Assembly (NCBI GenBank): GCA_013365365.1
Contig: JABVXU010000124.1
Coordinates: 1-64,000 of the forward strand
DNA: 64,000 bases
Origin: Cruorifilaria tuberocauda
Taxonomy: Eukaryota > Nematoda > Chromadorea > Rhabditida > Onchocercidae
Reading direction: 5' to 3'
The notes beneath the pieces are model-generated. The model was not told the DNA's origin, did no database searches, and worked only from the letters and a program-made list of their open reading frames with translations. Positions 51,801 to 60,900 of the stretch are shown here, one piece after another. Every line of letters starts with the position of its first letter. Position 1 is the stretch's first letter. Both the position numbers and the translations under genes were made by a program.

Positions 51801-52690
51801 GTTTGTCAAACAATTCATTCGTCTTTTTTTATACGGCAAACAAAAGTAATCACTTTTATGTTATCAAAAATTTTCAAATGCAATGATGAATGGAATGATA
51901 TAATGGAATGATAGTCATTCTTATCATTTACTCATTTTGATAACAGTCTATTTCAAGCTGGCAATCATTACAAATGCTTAATAATTATAAACTAAAAACT
52001 TCACATTTTTTTTTTTGCAAAATTAATTTTATTTTCATTTCTTCGCTTTTTTCCTCTTTTTTTTCCCCTTGCCGACTAAATTTCATTTCAAATGCAAAAT
52101 GTAAGCTAATTTTATTTTCACTTTCACTTCTTCCTTTATTTTAAAGTCATTCAAATGAAAAAATTTTGAAAGAGTAAAATTAAAATTTATAAACTGTAAT
52201 AGCAATATAAAAATTAACACTTTTTCCCCTGGTGGCAATGATTATTTCAGTCAGTATCTTAACTGCGAATGAAATAATTAAAAAGTATTATTTAAGCTGC
52301 AAACTAAAAAATAATCATTTAAAATCGAAAATTGAAAAGATTTAATAATTTAAAAAATTTTTAATACAAATTTAAATTTACAATTAAGCGGTAAATTTCA
52401 AATATTAGACTGTTACTAGGAGAAAATTTTATAATACCTGACCTGTGCATGTTATGGCGCAAGCATCGTTTGATATTGTATGATGCTTATTATCATTGTA
52501 TGCCACTAAAATGATATGATAATTTGATTATACATAAGTAATTATAATTTCATGAATTACAGTAATATTACTATTATCATTATCATTATTACTATTACTA
52601 TTAGTGACATTACAAGAAGAATTAATGTAGAAAGCTACCAGCCAAAATGATAAGAGGTTGAAGAAGAAGAAGCAACCAATCGAGGTGCAT
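24998..52690 (-). CDS. Giant secreted large lipid transfer protein, apolipophorin/apoB type, 63 exons
   Basis: I joined 63 exons, all in phase, into about 3156 codons. Order: signal peptide MHLDWLLLLLQPLIILA; vitellogenin-type N-terminal domain (about 20-640) with paired Cys and KYEIGRSYVFDV, VGSYVWSYLHAKQRS; an RERR sequence at about 679-682 that fits the furin consensus; about 1950 residues of beta-rich/amphipathic lipid-binding sequence; a VWD domain (about 2637-2841) with IDGNRFITFDGRVF and GLLGSNDHEPSND; a Cys-rich C-terminus ending in YCFNCQCTIDKL. Vitellogenins are about half this size, so the length and possible furin site point to the insect apolipophorin II/I class. Such proteins carry lipid between tissues in secreted lipoprotein particles. 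The start at 52690 is preferred to the in-frame ATG at 52723 because a strong acceptor (TCTTCCAG, 52715-52708) lies between them. The only notable ambiguity is the exon 32/33 junction. Confidence 0.9.
27993..29253 (-). other. Lipid-transfer gene exons 54-56: von Willebrand factor D domain
   Basis: Exons 29048-29253, 28461-28727, 27993-28133. Exon 54 has IDGNRFITFDGRVFAFHAHC followed by EYLLASDL, the classic VWD opening. Exon 55 has the paired Cys (CVRCNGQYDIC) and GRSNGLLGSNDHEPSNDYNL, the Ca-loop/GLLG motif. Exon 56 closes with ECDV and RCF cysteines. VWD domains occur near the C-terminus of vitellogenins, apoB-like lipophorins and MTP-related giant lipoproteins in invertebrates. Confidence 0.9.
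30010..30460. repeat. Imperfect tandem duplication, about 220 bp, copying an exon 51 acceptor region
   Basis: Blocks starting near 30010 and 30230 share CTGAAAA(A)TTTTTATTC, CATTTTTGATAA, TGATAACATTCTGAT, GATAATTTTCAATAAAAT, and a later ATGATATGATAT-rich stretch. On the minus strand the block includes the exon 51 3' splice site, so a second TTTTTCAG stands in the intron. Confidence 0.7.
31665..31799. repeat. Two-copy 70-bp tandem repeat in intron 47
   Basis: AACTTTAAACCGAAA, then AGTTATTTTTAGTATTTTTT and AGATATTTT, repeats at 31665 and 31735. Confidence 0.85.
32139..32364. repeat. Six-copy 39-bp tandem repeat containing the exon 46 acceptor
   Basis: Copies start at 32139, 32178, 32216, 32255, 32294 and 32333. 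All are 39 bp except the second (38 bp, one base deleted) and the truncated last. On the minus strand each complete unit contains ATATGCTAG followed by AGTTAAAA, i.e. the exon 46 acceptor and its first bases; copies 5 and 6 have lost the AG (CTGG/ACTGG). The lowest-coordinate copy is the one used. Confidence 0.9.
33513..33740. repeat. Two-copy 100-bp repeat with decayed copy of part of exon 42
   Basis: CATAAAAATGTGTTCATATT starts copies at 33513 and 33613. Each ends with GAATCCGGTAACTTTCAACT and GGATTTTCC (one T fewer in copy 1); after copy 2 comes AACTGCTCCGTT. These match, with substitutions, exon 42 at 33843-33891 (GAATTCGGTGATTTCAGTTG, GGATTTCC, GACTGCATCCGTT). Confidence 0.75.
37561..37752. 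repeat. Four-copy 48-bp tandem repeat in intron 34
   Basis: TCATTCCATGATAATAAA begins copies at 37561, 37609, 37657 and 37705. Because 48 is a multiple of three, it creates a repetitive minus-strand open frame that is intronic and not a gene. Confidence 0.9.
39238..39817. repeat. Twelve-copy minisatellite containing the exon 30 acceptor
   Basis: Units of 42 bp (copies 1-3 and 8) and 56 bp (copies 4-7 and 9-11) plus a partial twelfth, starting at 39238, 39280, 39322, 39364, 39420, 39476, 39532, 39588, 39630, 39686, 39742 and 39798. Each begins TTATCCAAATCACTAAAATG (copy 7 has AAG for AAA). On the minus strand this is CATTTTAG followed by TGATTTGGATAA, the acceptor and first bases of exon 30. 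The 56-bp form carries a 14-bp internal duplication (CTCAAACTTATCAT-like). Confidence 0.92.
44423..44501. repeat. Triplicated exon 17 donor segment
   Basis: TACCGTAATTTTGTAATC-like units occur at about 44427, 44453 and 44478. On the minus strand each gives GATTACAAAATTACG followed by GTAAATG or GTAGTC, i.e. the exon 17 end and its 5' splice site. Confidence 0.8.
45489..52690 (-). other. Lipid-transfer gene exons 1-14: signal peptide, LPD_N region, possible furin site
   Basis: Exons: 52639-52690, 52443-52505, 50762-50925, 50076-50259, 49679-49839, 49303-49377, 48540-48785, 48181-48445, 47861-48009, 47538-47729, 47035-47143, 46633-46796, 46044-46147, 45489-45705. Exon 1 is the signal peptide. 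Exons 2-12 are the vitellogenin/LPD_N lipid-binding fold; exons 7-12 have the alpha-helical repeat character (AIDALRRKPC, ISFRQLMEC). Exon 14 contains RERR followed by F. Intron 2 (50926-52442, 1.5 kb) is the longest of the gene and contains no exon I can see. Exon 3 begins after CTATAG at 50926. Confidence 0.85.
48956..49106. repeat. Two-copy 75-bp tandem repeat in intron 6
   Basis: GATAAATATAAAATTAAGAT begins copies at 48956 and 49031. Each ends in GGTTAAGGTTAAGG-like or GGTTAAGGTAAAGG and TTATTTAAATA. Confidence 0.9.
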
Positions 52691-52707
52691 CACTGCTTGA
52701 TAACTGT

Positions 52708-52720
52708 CTGGAAGAGAAAG
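52708..52720 (-). other. Candidate SL trans-splice acceptor of the lipid-transfer gene
   Basis: CTTTCTCTTCCAG on the minus strand ends 17 bases before the ATG at 52690 and lies between two in-frame ATGs. A trans-splice here would leave only the signal-peptide ATG. This is inferred from the motif. Confidence 0.5.
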
Positions 52721-52723
52721 CAT

Positions 52724-53890
52724 TAGGTACCCGGAATAGCAATGATAACAATTAAGCACTTCTTAGCACCATTTGATAATATTTCAAAATCATTAATTGT
52801 TAATTTAGTTAGTCACTTAATATTGTTACCAACATATTTTTGAAATATTCATAAAGATCCAGTCATCAATAATTGACTCCAAATTATCCTAAAATTTGAA
52901 ATCAAGTTCCAACAACCAACCAACCCATCGATAAGGATAAACCTATGCGACACTACTACTATCAGATTAAGACATGTAAATGAGGATTGATGTGAGAGTT
53001 TTTTAAGTTCACGCAAATGATCACGTAAGTGAAATGTTAATGCTTAGATAAATATCAGATTTTGGGCAAAAACGAAGGATGACTCATTGACATGAAAAAA
53101 ATTTTAGCATTCATTTTAGCAGTCATTCAATTTCTCATTTTACAGAAAGTCAATATGAACATAAATTTTATTTCGTTCTTTATAAAATCCTCTGTAATTC
53201 ACAAATTATAATCAAATTGTCTGGTGCTAAATATTCCAGTCTGAGGATATACGAATACACGTAACACGTATACGAACACGTAACACGTAACATATGAAAC
53301 AGATGTACGCTATTCTTTCTACGATATAGAAATTTTATCCTTTTTATTCAGCATAGCTAAAAATAAGCATACTTTGTATATCCAATATGCTTCATTATAT
53401 TCCACGGCTTCTTTTTAATATTTAATTATATATTTTCAAAGTTTTAATAGCTTTGGAATTCTTCTCTGTTCAGTATACATATATTTAAATTACACAAACA
53501 CACATGCATGAATCCGGAAGAGAGATTTTACGTGTACACTGCGAGTAAATATGTCTTTGTGCACACGGACGTGATATGTGCCCTTGGATCTAACTTTTTT
53601 CATAACAGTCTCCGTGTGACTCCATGTGACACAGCGTAATGATGCTCGAAATAAACCGAGCTTCTGGAGATTAAGAAATGGAAAAGAGATCAAGCCTGGG
53701 AATGGCGGAAGGTGGCGGGGGGAGATGTTTTACGTTTGGAATAGGGGAGTGGAACGGTGAGAAATTAACGTCGTTAGATTGATGATAAAACACATATGGT
53801 CTTTACAAATAATTGTCTACAACGTTAAATGAGAGGAGTTTGTTATAAATAGAGGAGATGCTAAGTTATCATTTGAAATTTACAGTTGTA
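52724..53890. promoter_or_regulatory. Divergent intergenic region, lipid-transfer gene / xrn-1
   Basis: About 1.2 kb between the two divergent starts. Landmarks: clustered ACACGTAACACGTA copies at 53250-53289, a GC-richer stretch at 53500-53760 including a G-rich run near 53706-53724, and a minus-strand open frame at 53490-53693 with no family signal. It should contain both promoters. Confidence 0.5.
53872..53885 (+). other. Candidate trans-splice acceptor of xrn-1
   Basis: TTTGAAATTTACAG ends 5 bases before the xrn-1 ATG. This spacing is typical for SL1-type trans-splicing. Inferred from motif and position only. Confidence 0.5.
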
Positions 53891-56800
53891 ATGGGTGTTC
53901 CAAAATTTTATCGATGGATTAGCGAACGCTATCCGTGCTTAAGTGAAGTAGTTCAAGATGAACAGGTTGGTTTTCACGTTTTAGCTGTATTTCGCAATGG
54001 TTTTTTTATTCATATCCTTTTATTTTAAGTTATTTTTGTCGCATATGTTTTCATATGATTCAGAAATGTCAATATCTAATATTTTTCAGAATGTTACAGT
54101 GAATTTTGAAAATGGTTTTGAATATCGATCGTTTAGATAGTCCATTCCAAATTCTGATATTTTGATAACCAATCGAAAATGATTTGAAACAATATCTAAT
54201 ATGTAGTAGGCGTTATTAATTGTTACAAATATTTTTCAGATTCCGGAATTTGATAATTTGTATTTGGATATGAATGGTATAATACACAATTGTTCACATT
54301 CGGACGATGATGTTTCGTTTCAAATTCCCGAGGAACAAATATTTCACGATATTTTCAAGTACATTGATGTAGGTGAAACTATTCTAACTTATTGGTCTAA
54401 TTTTGAATAAAATATACGAGTTATTAGTATTTTTTATTAGTGATTTTTAGTGATTAGTATTAGTGATTATATTAGCTATTACTATACTAAATAAAAATTT
54501 AGCATCTTTAGTTGTAAACTTATTTCAGTTTCTTTTTGGCATAATTAAGCCGAAAAAAGTATTTTTCATGGCCATCGATGGCGTGGCGCCACGTGCTAAG
54601 ATGAACCAACAAAGAGCGCGACGTTTTATGTTTGTTCTTTTTTCATATTTTCAAAATTTCTCACATGCTAAATTATTATAATTTCTTGCCATTTATAGCT
54701 CTTCCACAATGCGGTTTTATATTCATTGTTTGAATAACCGACATTATTGTAGGTTTCTCCTTTTCAGGACTAAATTATTATAACACTTTGTGAGTTCAGT
54801 TTGATTTTAACATTATTTCTGAGAGAGAAAAAAATATAGCAATTATGTTACAGCATTACAGCACTAAAATAATGCATTATTTTTAATTCATTTTTGAAGG
54901 GCCGCAAAAAATGCGCGAGAAGCTTTGAATAAAGCAAAGAAGAAAGGGATACCAATTCCGGATGAGAAGCCATTTGATTCAAATTGCATTACTCCAGGTT
55001 CCATAGTAGCATATTGCTTGATATTGTGATATTGTTTGGAGAATTCAAGTTTTTTATACCTTTAGTGCTATAACATGCACTTCTTTAAAAAGATTTGCTT
55101 TTATACTCTAAAATATTTTGCAATTAACTATCAACTTTAATTAATTATAGCGGAGCGGTAATTAAAAAAGCAATCCTGTATTCTTTGGTATTTTGAATAT
55201 AAAAACAGTCCATATAAATGTAGAATATGCAAGGGATTAGTGCATATATTATTAGAATAGGATTCAAGGATCCAATATTACTGCTTTATGAAATTGAATT
55301 ACTTAAGGTACGCAATTTATGGCTCGTCTCCATGAACAATTGCAATATTTTGTGCAAATGAAAATTACTACGGATAGTTGTTGGCAAGGATTACGAATAT
55401 ATCTTTCTGGCCACGATGTTAGTCATACTTGTTATGTAATTCTTTTATCATAGAAATCTGTTCATATAAACCTTATTTTACTTTATTGTGGGAAGAAGTG
55501 GAATTTGGATAACAAAAAAATCGTAATGAAGAATAAAGAATTCACACAGTCATAACTGGATATTACGGTCAGAATGGGAAACCATCGTTTTTATTTCAGT
55601 TTGACGTCCCTCGGATATTTATAATTTTTGTTTATTGTTGAATTTGTTGAACTTAATTATTTAAGAAATATTTATTTAAGAAATTCATGGTTTTCAGTGT
55701 CCTGGAGAAGGTGAACATAAAATAATGGATTTTATACGTAGTGAAAGAAGTCGTCTTGATTACAACGTTAACACAAGGCATTGCCTTTATGGTCTTGATG
55801 CAGATTTGGCAAGTTTTCTTCATATTTGTGATAGAATGATGGAAAATTGCTGAAAGTGATATAATATCTTTAATAATATATTCAGATGATATTGGGAATA
55901 TGTTCACATGAGCCTCATTTTGCTTTGCTGCGAGAAGAAGTAAAATTTGGACGGCAAAGGAATCCTAATGAAAAACACAGGTCAGTTTTGTGGCTTTTTA
56001 TATCCATTAATTTGAAAACTTGTGATTGGTGTAACGTTAAAAATAATCTATTTTCGTTAACTCTCATGCTAGAATCCTTTTGTTATGGTTTGATATTTGA
56101 TATTTTCTGAATGTCATACTGCATAAAATCCCTCCTATTTTGTTTATTGCTAATTCAGATTTTGTTAGCTAGGAGTTTCAAAATAACAAAGTAGGACTGA
56201 ATGATAAATTCGACGGAATTATACCGAAAAATTCTGGTTGAAATTTCAGGACAAGAGTAGATGAAATAACATTTCATTTATTGCACCTTTCTTTGCTCCG
56301 AGAATATCTTTCATGGGAATTTCACTCACTAAAAGTAATTTTTTCGTTTTCGGCATATTTTGCTTCTGCGAAACTGTCTGAGAAATCTTATTCACTTTCC
56401 AAATTCACTGGAACTTGATTTCAAATTTTAGGAAAAACTACCATTTGATTACGATTTGGAGTCAATTATTGATGACTGGGTCCTTATGAGTTTTCTTGTT
56501 GGTAACGATTTTATACCTCACCTTCCCAATGTTCACATTCATGAAGATTCTTTACCTCTTCTTTACGCTGCCTATAATGAAGTATTACCTCAACTGGACG
56601 GTAAGTATAGTATCATTCCATTAAGTTATTGCAAATTATCAGTTTGATAATTAAAAATAACTTGCTTGTTTATTAATTCCTAATAGATAAATTGGAAATC
56701 TTTCATGCTAACCATATTCGAACGGTTTTGATATTATTATATTAGCACTGCTTACAGGTTATATCAATGAAGCGGGTGTTTTAAATTTGAAACGTTTCGA

Positions 56801-57949
56801 AATTTTCTTAAAAAATTTTGCAAAAAATGATAGGAAATATTTTATCGAACAAATGGATGATGAAGCATATCTCAATTCGAAAAGAACATCGAATGCCTGG
56901 AGAAATTGTACTTTCGCTTCTCATGACGATCAGCAAAGCTTTGTTAGTCTTTTTCTGAAGTCTGGATATTTCCGTTTGAATTTGGGATTAAGATCAAAAT
57001 CTTCTGATTTTTCACTATAAAATAGGATATTGTCAGTGCAAAACTGAAGCAGAAAATTTAATATTAAATAAAGAATTTAATAAGCAGAGAATTATATATT
57101 TTTACATTTTGCATTTTTTCAATGGTCATTGATTTAACATTCAAATATTTCAGGATGAGAATTTGCGCTTATTCGATCTTTCAGATATTGGAAAAGCTGG
57201 ACTTATCGAAAAAGGTTCTCATAAAGGAGCATTCGATTCGGATAGTGATGATTCTGAGGAATGTAAAAAAATTGTGGGTTCAAGGATTTTAACTAATGCT
57301 AAAGCATTATCTCGTAAGTTGTCGAACATACATGAGTAAATTAATTGTTTTTTTTTACAAAATTCAAAGATAATTTTATTTAGATGGATATTTTGGTCTC
57401 GACAAAGATTCAGATAACGAAATGCCATTCGCCCTATCAGATGACGAAAGCTATGGAAATGACTGTGATGTAAGGCATCTTACAGAATACTGTTTGCAAT
57501 TTTTCATGGAATATTACTAAATCATTTCGATTGTAGTTGTCTTGGACTCCAGTGATCAACCGTGCTTTCAAGAATCGCAAGCGTGACTATTATAACAATA
57601 AGATGAACTATAACAACATAAGTAAAGAAGAATTACATCAGCAAGCAGAAGGATACATTCGTGCAATTCAGTGGAATTTGCATTACTATTATCATGGATG
57701 TTGTAGTTGGAGCTGGTACATTTTTCTCTCAGTTAAATGCGAATATAATTTGGTGCTAGTTATAGCTTATTTTTATTCTTTTTTTTTTTGAGGTATTATC
57801 CGTACCATTATGCTCCTTACATATCGGACGTTTCTAATTTCGCCGAAATGGAAATGAATTTTGATCTAAATGAACCATTCAAGCCATTTGAGCAGTTATT
57901 GGCTGTATTGCCTGCAGCTAGTGCCGATTGTTTGCCACAGCCTTATCGA
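53891..57949 (+). other. xrn-1: xrn-1 exons 1-14 (nuclease core)
   Basis: Exons: 53891-53965, 54240-54368, 54529-54629, 54900-54997, 55308-55417, 55698-55808, 55886-55980, 56250-56334, 56432-56600, 56758-56942, 57154-57313, 57384-57469, 57537-57715, 57793-57949. They hold conserved regions 1 and 2 with all catalytic acids. Exons 11-12 encode the acidic, variable linker ([16 protein letters not shown]). The exon 3 donor is AT|GTTTGT and exon 6 ends before GCAAGT. Confidence 0.93.
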
Positions 57950-60900
57950 GTAATAAGTTAAAATCGTTTTTCAGGATTATTTTAAAATATCTTTTTCTTA
58001 ATAATTTAATTTCTAATTGTATTTGTAAAGAATTAAGATATATATATTGAATCAAATAAATACTGAAAGGTTAAATATTATATATCTAATATTAAATATC
58101 AGTTATTATTGTTATTATTGTTGATGCTTGTATATATACTGGGAGATGTAGTCTTCTTCACTAACGTCTAACAGTAGAAGCAATTTGTTCTTACCATTAA
58201 TTATACATTCATGATTTTCAATTCAGGAGCTTATGAGTGATCCAAGAAGTCCAATAATTGACTTTTACCCAGAAGAAGTCGAAATTGATTTGAATGGTAA
58301 GAAAAATGATTGGGAAGCGGTTGTTCTGATACCATTCATTAACGAAGTTCGGCTTCTGCAGGCCATGGCTACCAAAGATCCTCTATTAACTGATGAGGTA
58401 ATTTTTTATGAGGTATTTTCTAGCTGAACATTTAATTATTTTGAACTTAACCTGTTAATAAATTAAACATTTTTAAAGGAGCGACAAAGGAACATGCACG
58501 GTCCTCACTTGCTGTTTACTTACGATCCCTCATCACCACATATTCTGAGATCTACTTTTCCCGATACTTTTCCTAATATTCAGGAATGCACTGCAAAGTA
58601 AGGATCGCATATTGATTTATTAGCGCTAGGTGATTTACAGTAAGTCTTTAAACTTTTTGTCTAATTTTTTAATAAACATTCATTATTTTAGAGTAGAAAA
58701 AATCGAAATGAATCAATTTCGCATATCACGCAATCAAATAATTCATGGCCTGTTGCCTGAAGTTAAGCTGGATGTTGTATTTCCTGGATTTCCGACAATG
58801 AAACATATACCTCATATTGCTGAGCTTCATTTTGCGGACATTAGAGTCTTCCAACAGCCATCTAAAAAGCAATCCATGATTCTTAAAATTGAAAGCAGAC
58901 CAGAACTCGAAAAGGTTCTTTTTGTGAACTGTCATAGTGATCTTTCCGATTGAGTTTAGGAACTGTTAGAAAGAATAAACTATGATGAACTGTCTCAAAT
59001 ATGTATTTTGAAAGCACGAACTGACTACAAGTTGAAGAAATACTTCACTCGTTGTTGGATAGTTTAAGTCTGCTTAAAATAATTGCGTTAGCGAACTTGA
59101 AATGATTATAGAATCATGTAAAAAAGGTGGTTTAGAATCACATGTTTTAATCGCGTATCATAAGTAGCAATTACCAACTGTTGAGAATACTGATGGTTGA
59201 CCGAATATTTATGTTGGATGTTTATAAAATATTTGTATTAATATCAAATATCGGAATCTATAAAATATTAAAAATTGTATGGTATTTTACAGGATATTCT
59301 GGAAATAGCATATGATTTAGTTGGAAAGGAAGTACATGTGAATTGGCCTGTGCTTCGAAAGGCTTTGGTGGAAGAGCTATGGACTGTTGATAAAAAGTTT
59401 ACTTTTGAAATTCATGTATCCGTTATTTATCGATGGGAGTTAGGCAGAATTATATCTTACCAGGCTTAGTCAACTATTTGCGGTGCACATAAAATCATCT
59501 GGAAAGCTATGCTGTTGAGTGAATATTAATAGTCTCTATCATTTTCAGATACAGGAAAACTACTGATGAAGAAATTATTTGCGATAAACTTTCGGAAGAA
59601 GAACAAAATATGTACAGTAGTTATGTCAGTATTACTAAAAGAAAGTTAGTTTTTAAAGTATATCCCATTAATCTGCCAAGTTTTCAGGGTATTTTAATGA
59701 GTTGTTCAAGCCACGAGATTGACATCTAAAAATTTCTGTATATTGTAGTCAGTTTTTATAGTGAGTTTGAAAGAAAAGGTATTGATGCCGATGAACAGAA
59801 AGGTCTGGCTTTGGTTCGAATGGCTCAAGGATCACGAAAGTGTTTCGAAAGGCAACAAGTGATAATTAAGCGATCTTACGCTGATGTTGATAATACGGTT
59901 CCTGTGTCACTTTCTCTTGTGGTACAGGTCAGTTTGTTATTGATGTTATTTTCGTTTATTTTATTCTGTAACTATTTTAATGATGAAGCATGATTGTAGT
60001 AGAATGAGACATTCTTGAACGGCATCTGAGTTACATTCATCGTATCCTGAGACAAGTCACTGATTCAAAAATATTTTTACTTCTCAGCTCTTCAGAATGC
60101 ACTGGAAGATTGGGATTCTGCTTGTTCTTTTAAAGATGTGTATCCAATTGATGCTCAAATTTTCATTTCTACCGCTGAAAGTAAATATTATGGTTTTAGT
60201 GCATTTATCAAGGAAAATCATCTGGCAGAAAAAGGTAGAGTCTTTTTGCTTCCTGCAAATCACTGTTGTAATCATTATTGAACTAATTTGTTAAGGTTTG
60301 CTTGCCTTTAATCAATTCTTTGTTTTTATTGCAGGGACACTTACTGTTTCGTGTAAAATTCCAGCAACAGCGGATATGAGTTTCCACGACATCATAGAAA
60401 ATTATGATAATTATGCCTTGAAATGGTATAATATATATGCAATAGCAAGATCTTTGCATAGTAAGTTTAAAATTTTTTCTGGATAAATGAATTTCAAGAT
60501 TGCTTTTTTATTATCGTTACATCATGTTTGTTCGATTCATTTCGTTTCCATCATATTGATTTCAATCGAAAAAAAATTTATAGCTACTGTTGACGTTGTA
60601 AGTCGTATCACTGGTTGTGTTTACATTTTATTGGATGAACCTGACTCGATTTCATCAAAAAGTACTTCTCCGAATAAAGTCAATATTGGTCTTGAATTGA
60701 AATTCACAAAAAGGAACCAAATTGTTTGTTTCTTTCTTCTCTCTTTCAAAATTTCTATGTCTTAAAATTCAGATCAGTTACTATCTGCTGTTTTTGAATC
60801 TTAATTTTAAGAAAAATTAAAATAAATGAAGCCATATTTAGGTGCCAGATTTCACACGTCGTACATCGAGCGGGCACTTTTTGTATTCATCAAAAGCCTT

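Noticed and set aside
24998..52690. Reading the minus-strand gene as a vitellogenin
   Set aside because: Domain types agree, but length (about 3156 codons, single in-phase chain from signal peptide to stop) is about twice that of nematode vitellogenins. Apolipophorin/apoB type fits better.
53490..53693. 67-codon minus-strand frame in the divergent intergenic region
   Set aside because: No family resemblance, no downstream exon, and no link to the lipid-transfer gene 5' end.
58956..59068. Extra xrn-1 exon after exon 17 ([14 protein letters not shown]...)
   Set aside because: An acceptor exists, but no donor restores the phase needed for exon 18.
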